Part shown: one piece after another, positions 1-6,349 of the stretch
Layout of the letters: the number at the start of each line of letters is the position of its first letter
How positions within the stretch are numbered: position 1 is the stretch's first letter
Assembly (NCBI GenBank): GCA_016938535.1
Contig: JAFGUL010000179.1
Location: 1-6,943 of the forward strand
Source of the DNA: Candidatus Delongbacteria bacterium
GTDB taxonomy: Bacteria; Delongbacteria; UBA4055
Length of the DNA stretch: 6,943 bases
Reading direction: 5' to 3'
Program-made: the position numbers and the translations under genes
The notes under the pieces: model-generated
What the model saw: only the letters and a program-made list of their open reading frames with translations
The model's database searches: none
Told to the model about the DNA's origin: nothing

Positions 1-1
1 A

Positions 2-562
2 ATATTTCTGGCTCAGTACAAATTCAATGCCCCTTCGATTGGAGGCGGAGATAAAGAAGAGGCATGGAAACAGGCCGAAGAAATTGCAAAACTCTCCACT
101 GCCGAAGGGCATAAATTAAAAGGACAGTTCTACAGTCAGGAGAAAAATTACGAAAAAGCTGTTATCGAATATGATGAGATTTTAAAACTTGAACCTGAAA
201 ACACCCATATATATTATCTTAAAGGAATAGCATATCAGCAGGCAGAGAAGTATAATGAAGCATTAAATTCATTTGAATCAGCTTTGAAGATAGATCCTGA
301 AGCACTTGAATCTTTGTATCAGATAGGCAGAAATGCCGTTTTCTCTAAGACCGGCCTCGACAGAGGCATTGAGGCTTTGAATGAGTATCTTAAACATAAG
401 CCTGATAAAACTTTACCCCAGACAGATGCTGCTTACTGGAGACTGGCAATGATATATCAGATCAAAAATGACATCGAAAAAGCAAAGGAAATGATTAACA
501 AAGCTATCGCGGTCAATCCTGATAATGATGAATATAAAAAACTTCTAAAAGAACTTAATTAA
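2..562 (+). CDS. TPR-repeat protein, C-terminal part (5' end off the window)
   Basis: The reading frame is open from the left edge to the TAA at 560-562, giving 186 residues of a longer protein. A methionine at 284 is internal, because the TPR pattern runs continuously upstream of it. TPR-like units lie at about residues 34-67, 68-101, 102-134 (degenerate, with extra residues) and 143-175. They show the usual small/aromatic spacing and end in the classic Leu-x-Pro-Glu-Asn, Ile-Asp-Pro-Glu and Val-Asn-Pro-Asp-Asn turns. Before them is an Ala-Pro-Ser-Ile-Gly-Gly-Gly-Asp-Lys segment, a Pro/Gly-Gly-Lys-Ala style linker seen in other bacterial TPR proteins. TPR arrays are protein-binding scaffolds; the partner cannot be told from this. 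The next gene starts 12 bases downstream on the same strand, so the two are probably co-transcribed. Whether the protein is exported is unknown because the N-terminus is missing. Confidence 0.9.
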   Translation: MFLAQYKFNAPSIGGGDKEEAWKQAEEIAKLSTAEGHKLKGQFYSQEKNYEKAVIEYDEILKLEPENTHIYYLKGIAYQQAEKYNEALNSFESALKIDPEALESLYQIGRNAVFSKTGLDRGIEALNEYLKHKPDKTLPQTDAAYWRLAMIYQIKNDIEKAKEMINKAIAVNPDNDEYKKLLKELN

Positions 563-574
563 GGAAAAAAAATA

Positions 575-1753
575 ATGAAGAATTTAATATTAATTACAAT
601 AATGCTTTCGATAATACTGACGGGCTGTTCTTCAGAGAAACCCTACACAGAAACAGAATTGAACGGTGTAAAGATCGTTGAGAACACTAAAGCAGGTATC
701 GAACCTGATTTCAATGTGAATTTTAAACACCTCTACACTATTCAGAACTCGGAAAATGATACAAGTTTCGTGCTTAATTTCCCCGGAGACAGGAACGATC
801 TGAATTCTGATATTGACAGCAAACTTAACCTGTATGTGGTTGATAATAAAAGATCGAAGATCCTGAAGTTCGACAAGAACGGGAAATTCGTTAATGATTG
901 GGGAAGAAAAGGTCAGGGTCCCGGAGAGTTCCCGTGGAATCCGGTTGACATATTCGTTTCTGAAAAAGATACAACTGTTTATGTATATGACGGTTCAGGC
1001 AGATTGTCTCTTTTCGATCTTGAAGGTAATTTTAAGAAGTTCTTCAACATACAAGGCAAGAACATGCGGGCAAGTAATTTTTTTATGACTGACAACGGAC
1101 CTTTGTTCATCGGTGAGACATATGAGGGACAATGGGGAACGGATGAATTCAAGATGGGCAAATGCCTTTACAATGCAACACCTGAATTCGGGATAAAAGA
1201 TAAGATCTACGGCCACCTTGAACCATTCGACATGAAACAGATCGACGCAGATGACCAGGGACTGATGACTGCGATCAATGATAGAAGTATTTACATTGCA
1301 GGCGGCACAAAAACCGAGTATGAGATATTCAGATTCGATTATTCGGGAAAAAAGATCAGCGAGATAAAAAAGAAATACGCCCCGTTAAGAAGGTCAAAAG
1401 AAGAACTGGCTGAGATCAAAGAAGCGCTTGAAAAGTTCACACAGAAAATGAACGGCCAGATTCAGTTCAAAGAAGTTTCGACATTAAGATCTGTTATCAC
1501 CCAGATGTTCCTTGATCATTCAAATAATCTCTGGGTCAGCGTAAATGAAAGTATGTTTAACGAAGAGGGACAGCAGTTCGATATTTTCAATAATGAAGGT
1601 CACTTCCTCAAGACAGTATCCGTACCTGAGCTTACCGGTTTGAAAGTCAGATCAAAAGGTAAATATATTATCGCTGCAACACCGATAGAGGAAAATTACA
1701 GTGAGGACGGCAAAGCTGATGTGGTCATAAAAGTATTTGAACTAAACCTCTAA
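575..1753 (+). CDS. Lipoprotein, predicted 6-bladed beta-propeller (NHL-like)
   Basis: This 392-residue protein opens with a lipoprotein signal peptide: Lys2, a hydrophobic core, then the lipobox Leu-Thr-Gly-Cys with the lipidated cysteine at residue 18, followed by Ser-Ser. The mature protein should be anchored to a membrane outside the cytoplasm. The repeats at about 84-119 (Leu-Tyr-Val-Val-Asp, then Ile-Leu-Lys-Phe-Asp, then Gly-Lys-Gly-Gln-Gly-Pro-Gly-Glu-Phe) and 123-159 are typical of 6-bladed beta-propeller/NHL-like proteins common in Bacteroidota and relatives. Further strand-rich blades follow at about 237-265 and 317-349. A charged helical insert at about 270-290 interrupts the blades. 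Such propellers usually bind ligands or proteins; no catalytic residues are evident and the substrate is unknown. The start is supported by an AAGGA Shine-Dalgarno at 561-565, which overlaps the stop of the preceding gene. It is probably in an operon with the genes on both sides. Confidence 0.88.
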   Translation: MKNLILITIMLSIILTGCSSEKPYTETELNGVKIVENTKAGIEPDFNVNFKHLYTIQNSENDTSFVLNFPGDRNDLNSDIDSKLNLYVVDNKRSKILKFDKNGKFVNDWGRKGQGPGEFPWNPVDIFVSEKDTTVYVYDGSGRLSLFDLEGNFKKFFNIQGKNMRASNFFMTDNGPLFIGETYEGQWGTDEFKMGKCLYNATPEFGIKDKIYGHLEPFDMKQIDADDQGLMTAINDRSIYIAGGTKTEYEIFRFDYSGKKISEIKKKYAPLRRSKEELAEIKEALEKFTQKMNGQIQFKEVSTLRSVITQMFLDHSNNLWVSVNESMFNEEGQQFDIFNNEGHFLKTVSVPELTGLKVRSKGKYIIAATPIEENYSEDGKADVVIKVFELNL

Positions 1754-1763
1754 GGAGTTTGAT

Positions 1764-2399
1764 ATGGAAGAAAGAACAAAAGCGGAACTCGAGCTTGAGT
1801 TCATCAGCGGAATAATAAGGGACAGCAGAAAAAAAGTCGAGGACAGCGGGCTGTCCGGAGTAGTCTGGGGCTCACTTGTCGTTATCGGAATATTGGTAAA
1901 TTATGTCAGCGGTTTAACGCACAACTGGGACTATGCGCTTTATGTCTGGGGAATTCTTATGGCATCGGGCTGGATCTATTCCTTTCTTAAATTCAGAAAA
2001 AACAGAAAGAACAATGTTCCGGAAACATTCGGGCTTAAGGTACAGAGTGCTCTATGGAGGGCTTCAGGGATCGTTATCACTATTATTGCCCTTATCTGCA
2101 GTATTCAGTTTAAAAGGCAAGTTACTGAAATGGTGCCGTATTCCTATATCATAAATTCTATGGCAATTGCACCTATAATCTCCTTGATACTCGGTACTGC
2201 CTATTATGTTACCGGATATATCAATGACAGTAAATATACTACAAGATTAGCTTACGGCTGGTGGGCAGGCGGCATCATTATTTTCTACATGAAAAGTTAT
2301 AATACTTTTCTCGTTTTCGCTTTAATGACCATACTGTTCCAGATAGTTCCGGGAATAAAATATTACAAATGGTCAAAACAAAATTCAGCAGTTAAATAG
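1764..2399 (+). CDS. Six-helix integral membrane protein, partner of the downstream regulator
   Basis: This 211-residue protein has a charged amphipathic N-terminus (about 1-28) followed by six predicted membrane segments at about 33-50, 57-76, 97-115, 127-152, 161-176 and 178-197. A basic loop (Lys/Arg/Asn-rich, about 77-84) sits after the second helix, and the C-terminal tail is basic, consistent with cytoplasmic ends. I see no catalytic motif or known transporter signature. Its layout, with a Glu-rich start, an Ile-Ile-Arg-Asp-Ser-Arg-like helix and then a Trp-Gly-containing first membrane helix, resembles uncharacterised membrane proteins often encoded just before a short winged-helix regulator, as here. 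The start has a strong AAGGAG Shine-Dalgarno at 1752-1757, placed over the stop of the lipoprotein gene. The downstream regulator begins 1 base after this stop. Function unknown; a role as sensor or as target of the regulator is inference from position only. Confidence 0.85.
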   Translation: MEERTKAELELEFISGIIRDSRKKVEDSGLSGVVWGSLVVIGILVNYVSGLTHNWDYALYVWGILMASGWIYSFLKFRKNRKNNVPETFGLKVQSALWRASGIVITIIALICSIQFKRQVTEMVPYSYIINSMAIAPIISLILGTAYYVTGYINDSKYTTRLAYGWWAGGIIIFYMKSYNTFLVFALMTILFQIVPGIKYYKWSKQNSAVK

Positions 2400-2400
2400 T

Positions 2401-2703
2401 ATGACTTTATCTGAATTTGACTATACCCTGCTGGACGAAATAATTCATTCAAGGATCAGGCTTGCTATAATCTCCGTTCTTATAAGCGTAGAGGAAGCAG
2501 ATTTTAATTTCCTTAAACAGAATGTGAATGCTACGGACGGCAACTTGAGTGTTCATTTGAAGAAGATAGAGGAAGCAGGATATTTATCGGTCGAAAAGCT
2601 GTTCGTGGACAGAAAGCCACAGACAAAATACAGGCTTACAGAGGCAGGAAGAGAAGCGTTCGAGAAGTATGTTGAAAGGCTTGAAAAGATGCTGGGCAGA
2701 TAA
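2401..2703 (+). CDS. Small winged-helix transcriptional regulator (MarR/ArsR-like)
   Basis: This 100-residue protein matches in size and layout the short stand-alone winged-helix DNA-binding family (PF13601 type). An N-terminal helix pair (about 6-29) carries the His-Ser-Arg-Ile-Arg-Leu-Ala-Ile motif that begins many such domains. The helix-turn-helix follows at about 34-59, with the probable recognition helix around Asp46-Glu58 (Gly-Asn-Leu-Ser-Val-His-Leu-Lys-Lys). The beta-wing runs over about 61-79 (Lys-Pro-Gln-Thr-Lys-Tyr-Arg-Leu-Thr), and a C-terminal helix from Glu81 is suited to dimerisation. No cysteine cluster or ligand-binding extension is present, so the signal it senses is not visible. 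Its ATG lies 1 base after the upstream stop and no Shine-Dalgarno is evident before it, which suggests translation coupled to the membrane-protein gene. It is the last gene of the plus-strand run and is followed by a hairpin. Autoregulation is plausible but unproven. Confidence 0.88.
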   Translation: MTLSEFDYTLLDEIIHSRIRLAIISVLISVEEADFNFLKQNVNATDGNLSVHLKKIEEAGYLSVEKLFVDRKPQTKYRLTEAGREAFEKYVERLEKMLGR

Positions 2704-2705
2704 AT

Positions 2706-2736
2706 AAAAAAAGGGTGAATAGATGTTCACCCCTTT
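2706..2736. terminator. Bidirectional rho-independent terminator between convergent genes
   Basis: GGGTGAA at 2713-2719 pairs perfectly with TTCACCC at 2726-2732 across a 6-base loop. Seven A residues (2706-2712) precede the stem and C-TTT follows it. Read on the minus strand, the hairpin is followed by seven T residues, an excellent terminator for rocD, whose stop is about 22 bases upstream of the stem. On the plus strand the T-run is only three long, and partly pairs with the A-tract, so termination after the winged-helix gene may be weaker. Confidence 0.85.
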
Positions 2737-2757
2737 ATCATGTTATAAACCGTAATT

Positions 2758-3963
2758 CTACTTGATATTCTCGAAGACAGTCTTAATGATCTTTATCGCT
2801 TTCTGCATTTCGGCTTTTTTAATTACCAGAGGCGGTGCGAATCTTATTATATTTCCGTGTGTCTGTTTTGCAAGAAGTCCGGCATCTCTCAGAGCGAGAC
2901 ACACATTCCAGGCCTCAAATCCTTTTTTGAACACTACTGCATTAAGAAGTCCTTTACCTCTTACTTCAACGATCTTTTTGCACTTGATCTTTTTCATTTC
3001 AGCTCTGAAATATTCACCGAGATCCTGTACGCTTTTTTTCAGTTTTTCATCTTCAAGTACTTCGATAGAAGCTATAGCCACTGCAGAAGCAAGAGGATAT
3101 CCGCCGAAAGTTGATCCGTGGGTTCCAGGAGTGAAAACACCTAGTATCTTTTTATCGGCAACTACCGCAGAAACAGGTATTACTCCGCCGCCTAGAGCCT
3201 TACCGAGGGTCATGATGTCAGGCTTTACTTTTTCGTGATCGCAGGCAAATCTCTCGCCTGTTCTCAAAAATCCTGTCTGAACTTCGTCAGCTATGAACAG
3301 GACATTGTTCTTTTTACAAAGTTTACTTACATCTTTCAAATAACCGTCGTACGGCACGAAAACACCCGCTTCACCCTGAATCGGCTCGATCAGAACTGCG
3401 CAGGTGTTTGGTGTGATCGCTTTCTCGATAGCTTTCACATCGTTATAATTCACGATCTTGAACCCTTTCATATAAGGACCGTAATTTACTCTTGCGTCAG
3501 GATCGGTCGAGAAAGAAATGATAGTTGATGTCCTTCCGTGAAAATTCTCTTTACAGACTATAATTTCCTGTTTGCCGTTCTTGATACCCTTTATTTCAGC
3601 TCCCCATCTTCTTGCTGTCTTGATCGCAGTTTCAACTGCTTCAGCACCTGTGTTCATGGGAAGAGCCATTTCATAACCTGTAAATTCACAAAGTTTTTTA
3701 AGAAATTTTCCCATAACATCATTATGGAAAGCTCTTGATGTCAGAGTGCATCTGTTCGCCTGGTCTATAAGAGCCTTAATTATCTTTGGATTTCTGTGTC
3801 CCTGATTTACAGCTGAATAAGCTGAAAGAAAATCGAAATATTCTTTTCCTTCGGGATCTTTTACCATTACGCCTTCGGCTTCTGCGATCACTACCGGAAG
3901 CGGGTGATAGTTATGAGCTCCGTACTTGTTGTCAAGTTCGATTATCTGTTTACTGCTGAGCAT
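2758..3963 (-). CDS. rocD: Ornithine aminotransferase (ornithine--oxo-acid transaminase)
   Basis: This is a complete 401-residue PLP-dependent class III aminotransferase (EC 2.6.1.13). It transfers the delta-amino group of ornithine to 2-oxoglutarate, giving glutamate-5-semialdehyde/pyrroline-5-carboxylate and glutamate, and so links arginine/ornithine with proline and glutamate metabolism in the cytoplasm. The Schiff-base lysine is Lys255 in Leu-Gly-Lys-Ala-Leu-Gly-Gly-Gly. The PLP-binding Asp226 lies in Ala-Asp-Glu-Val-Gln-Thr-Gly. Asn-Thr-Gly-Ala-Glu (104-108) binds phosphate, and Phe141-His-Gly-Arg144 is the active-site Arg region. Tyr19 (Asn-Tyr-His-Pro-Leu-Pro) and Tyr49 (Ser-Ala-Tyr-Ser-Ala-Val-Asn-Gln-Gly-His) match the two ornithine-specificity tyrosines of eukaryotic OAT. 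The C-terminal His-Gly-Asn-Ile-Ile-Arg-Phe-Ala-Pro-Pro segment carries Arg374. These favour OAT over acetylornithine or GABA transaminase, and the length is normal. The start has AGGAG (3970-3974 on the complement) with correct spacing. It has its own likely promoter upstream and a terminator downstream. No arginase or proline gene is adjacent. Confidence 0.96.
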   Translation of the reverse strand: MLSSKQIIELDNKYGAHNYHPLPVVIAEAEGVMVKDPEGKEYFDFLSAYSAVNQGHRNPKIIKALIDQANRCTLTSRAFHNDVMGKFLKKLCEFTGYEMALPMNTGAEAVETAIKTARRWGAEIKGIKNGKQEIIVCKENFHGRTSTIISFSTDPDARVNYGPYMKGFKIVNYNDVKAIEKAITPNTCAVLIEPIQGEAGVFVPYDGYLKDVSKLCKKNNVLFIADEVQTGFLRTGERFACDHEKVKPDIMTLGKALGGGVIPVSAVVADKKILGVFTPGTHGSTFGGYPLASAVAIASIEVLEDEKLKKSVQDLGEYFRAEMKKIKCKKIVEVRGKGLLNAVVFKKGFEAWNVCLALRDAGLLAKQTHGNIIRFAPPLVIKKAEMQKAIKIIKTVFENIK

Positions 3964-4019
3964 TGGTGACTCCTATTTAATTTAATAATTGCTTTTTACG
4001 GTTATTTCTAACTGCAACC

Positions 4020-4050
4020 GAAAGATAAGCATTTAAAATTTAAAGTCAAA
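4020..4050 (-). promoter_or_regulatory. Putative promoter of rocD
   Basis: On the minus strand, TTTG (4050-4047) is separated by 19 bases from TATCTTTC (4027-4020). This fits the Bacteroidota primary-sigma pattern TTTG-N19-TAnnTTTG in all but the last base. The same stretch also reads as a sigma70-like TTGACT (4049-4044), a 17-base-or-less spacer (16) and TATCTT (4027-4022). Predicted transcription would start near 4013, leaving a leader of about 50 bases before the rocD ATG. The upstream element begins just 6 bases beyond the stop of the antiporter gene, and no hairpin terminator is seen between the two genes, so some read-through is possible. Confidence 0.55.
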
Positions 4051-4056
4051 TTAAAT

Positions 4057-6258
4057 TTATACACCGAATTTTCTGATAAATCTGGACATGAATCTCTTAG
4101 ATTGATCCTCAGGTTTAAAAAAATCAATGATCTCGTCGGGTGTATTAAGCGTCAGAAATTCTTTTATACTGTCTTTATCTCTAAAAAAAGATGATATTGC
4201 AGCCAGAACATTTATATGAGGATCATCTTTCTTGGTGGAAGACACAAGAAGAATGATTATTTTGGAAGGCAGACCGTCCATTGAATCGAAATTAATTCCG
4301 CTATTTTTTATCCCGATCGCTATCTGAGTGCTCTCTACACCCTCTGAACGGGCATGCGGTATTGCTATTCCGTTCTGCATTCCCGTGCTGATCACGCTCT
4401 CTCTTGTAAGTACCTCTTTAAGTATTGTTTCTTTCATAGAGATCTTTTTATTGCGGGAGAGTACTTCAACAAGTTCTGTGATGGCATCTATTTTACTTTC
4501 TGATCTCAGATTCATCAGGATACATTTACGGTCAAGAACGCTTGAAATATCGAATTTTATTCCCGGCTTCGAACTGATATTACTGTGAGATGATTTTTTC
4601 ATTTCATTAAGATCGATCCTCTTGAGTATCTGCTGAGAATTGTATTCGATCTTTACAGTTGCCTCGTAAACGAGTTCTTTTACAAAATCCATATTCTCAG
4701 TTCGTGAAATAATATTAATTCTGTTAGAGTTTTCATCCTTTGATCCTTTCAGCAGTTTAAAGAAAACATCGTCTTTTCTTATCTGATACAGATCGTAATC
4801 AAGAATAAGCCTGGTTATAAAATATCCTTCCTTATCGAAATATTCTATAATCGAGTTTATGAGCATATCAGCCTGTTCGGAATTATTCATTTCTATAAGA
4901 TAATTCTCCATCTGATCATCAACTATTTCTTTTCTGGTACCCCTTCCGCTTTTTTTGAGAGAATAATTCAAAAGAGGAGGTGTTAAGATCACTCCTGAAA
5001 GTACCATCATTATGGCAACCCCATAAATATCGTCATTGATAAATCCGTTGGACAGACCTATTCCCGCGATTATCAGACCAACCTCTCCCCTGGGCATCAT
5101 TCCAAGACCGATCCTTAGTGCTCCCTTTTTATTGAATCCTGTGTATAAAGCAGGGACACCACAGCCCAGAGTTTTACCAAGAAGAGCTATAACGGAATAA
5201 ACAATTCCGAATAAAATAGTGCCTGATGTAATACTTTTTATATTTACAAGCATACCCATAACAGTAAAAAAGATCGGAACAAGAAATTCCTTAAGCGGAT
5301 GTATAGCTTCCTGTATCTCATAACTTATATCTGTTTCTGAAAGTGTCAGGCCTGTTACATAAGCTCCGATTATCATAGCCAGTCCGGCCTTTTCAAATAT
5401 TCCGGCAAAAAATAAAGCCATTCCAAAAGCCATGATGGAATAAGTGAATTTATTACCGAATTTTTTAAGCACTGAACTTATTTTCTTTGAAAATACAAGA
5501 CCCAGTCCGGTTAATCCGAGCCACACTATAAGTGCTTTCGTCGAAATATAGCCTATCTGACCCCAGTCGATTATTCCTCCGCTTTTAAGAACTGAAGCTA
5601 TCCCCACTACAACAGCGAGTATAATTATACCGAGGACATCGTCTATTATCGCGGCTGAAAGTATAGTTACCCCTTCGGGCGATTCCATATATTTGTTTTT
5701 CGAAAGGATCATTGCAGTTATACCAACGGAAGTAGCAGTACTCATAATACCCAGAAAAAGCACTTCGGGAGACAAGAAAGGTTTATCGAGAAAATAGATT
5801 CCGACCATTACTCCAGGAAAGAATGAGAAAACAACGCCTCCTATACCTACAATTCCTCCGCTGAACAGGTACCTCAACAAAAGTTTAAGATCGGTTTCCA
5901 AACCTGAAATAAAGAGCAGGATTATTGATGCAATGACTGATATGGCATAAAGTTCAGGGGATATGGGAATTGAGCCCTCAGCAAGCGGAAAAAGACCATT
6001 TTCAAAACCGAAAATACCTAAATGAACTGAACCGAGCATATAAGGACCTATAAGTATCCCCGCCGTAATCTCTCCCAAAACTCCCGGAAGTTTGATCTTC
6101 TCAAAAGCCATGCCCGTGATCTTTGCTGCAAATATGATAAATCCAAGCTGGAATATAAACATTGTCATTCTATGGGTTATGTCGTGTCCCTCACCGGCGG
6201 ATCCGAAAAGAACCGGAGAAAGAGAAAATAAAAAAAGGATTGCTGATCTCTTTTTCAT
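4057..6258 (-). CDS. CPA2 (NapA/Kef-type) cation:proton antiporter fused to a PTS EIIA domain
   Basis: This 733-residue inner-membrane protein has three parts. Residues 1-22 look like a signal peptide or first helix (Lys-Lys-Arg, hydrophobic core, Phe-Gly-Ser-Ala). Residues about 34-431 form a Na+/H+ exchanger domain (PF00999 type) of about 12 more helices. It has Leu-Pro-x-Val-Leu-Gly-Glu-Ile near 57-64, the broken-helix motif Thr-Ala-Thr-Ser-Val-Gly-Ile-Thr at 174-181, and the ion-binding pair Asp206-Asp207 in Ile-Ile-Asp-Asp-Val-Leu-Gly, as in electrogenic NapA-like Na+/H+ antiporters; Kef channels usually have Gln-Asp here. Residues about 572-716 are a PTS EIIA type 2 (fructose/Ntr) domain. 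The phosphoacceptor His635 sits in Asn-Gly-Ile-Ala-Ile-Pro-His-Ala-Arg, and the second conserved His is His681. Residues about 436-570 match nothing I recognise. It likely exchanges Na+ or K+ for H+, with activity tuned by phosphorylation (inference). The start has AGGA (6266-6269 on the complement) at 7 bases spacing. No other PTS gene is in the window. Ion specificity is uncertain. Confidence 0.92.
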   Translation of the reverse strand: MKKRSAILFLFSLSPVLFGSAGEGHDITHRMTMFIFQLGFIIFAAKITGMAFEKIKLPGVLGEITAGILIGPYMLGSVHLGIFGFENGLFPLAEGSIPISPELYAISVIASIILLFISGLETDLKLLLRYLFSGGIVGIGGVVFSFFPGVMVGIYFLDKPFLSPEVLFLGIMSTATSVGITAMILSKNKYMESPEGVTILSAAIIDDVLGIIILAVVVGIASVLKSGGIIDWGQIGYISTKALIVWLGLTGLGLVFSKKISSVLKKFGNKFTYSIMAFGMALFFAGIFEKAGLAMIIGAYVTGLTLSETDISYEIQEAIHPLKEFLVPIFFTVMGMLVNIKSITSGTILFGIVYSVIALLGKTLGCGVPALYTGFNKKGALRIGLGMMPRGEVGLIIAGIGLSNGFINDDIYGVAIMMVLSGVILTPPLLNYSLKKSGRGTRKEIVDDQMENYLIEMNNSEQADMLINSIIEYFDKEGYFITRLILDYDLYQIRKDDVFFKLLKGSKDENSNRINIISRTENMDFVKELVYEATVKIEYNSQQILKRIDLNEMKKSSHSNISSKPGIKFDISSVLDRKCILMNLRSESKIDAITELVEVLSRNKKISMKETILKEVLTRESVISTGMQNGIAIPHARSEGVESTQIAIGIKNSGINFDSMDGLPSKIIILLVSSTKKDDPHINVLAAISSFFRDKDSIKEFLTLNTPDEIIDFFKPEDQSKRFMSRFIRKFGV

Positions 6259-6299
6259 TGAGATTTCCTATATAAAGTTCTCTATTACAAAGCGGCTGT

Positions 6300-6328
6300 A
6301 TCTTAAGGAATTATAAGTGTTTTGTCAA
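6300..6328 (-). promoter_or_regulatory. Putative sigma70-like promoter of the antiporter gene
   Basis: On the minus strand, a consensus -35 TTGACA (6328-6323) is followed by a 17-base spacer and TAAGAT (6305-6300), a 4-of-6 match to the -10 box. Transcription would start near 6293, giving a leader of about 35 bases before the ATG at 6258. A TATAAT also occurs inside the spacer but is too close to the -35 to work with it. The upstream flank AATTTGAC is shared with the putative rocD promoter. The site lies in the 91-base gap after the upstream gene, in which no terminator hairpin is visible. Confidence 0.55.
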
Positions 6329-6349
6329 ATTTAAAAATGGATCAAATTA

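Noticed and set aside
584..593. Palindrome TTAATATTAA as a possible operator
   Set aside because: It falls inside the signal-peptide codons of the lipoprotein gene (Asn-Leu-Ile-Leu-Ile) in AT-rich sequence, where such a short palindrome is expected by chance.
894..1216. Overlapping frames on both strands inside the lipoprotein gene
   Set aside because: They are short, lack convincing ribosome binding sites and domains, and overlap a well-supported beta-propeller sequence.
2762..3738. Several plus-strand open frames opposite rocD (the longest, 2762-3238, is 158 codons)
   Set aside because: They lie antisense to a highly conserved aminotransferase whose catalytic residues are all intact, show no recognisable domain, and have Cys/Ser/Phe-rich composition typical of shadow frames.
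4030..4043. Tandem ATTTAAA repeats in the gap between the antiporter gene and rocD
   Set aside because: Two 7-base AT-only copies inside a promoter spacer are not significant, and they form no stable hairpin that would act as a terminator.
4328..4588. Plus-strand frame opposite the EIIA domain, and a similar one at 6092-6316 opposite the antiporter N-terminus
   Set aside because: Both are antisense to conserved motifs of the antiporter fusion and encode no recognisable protein.
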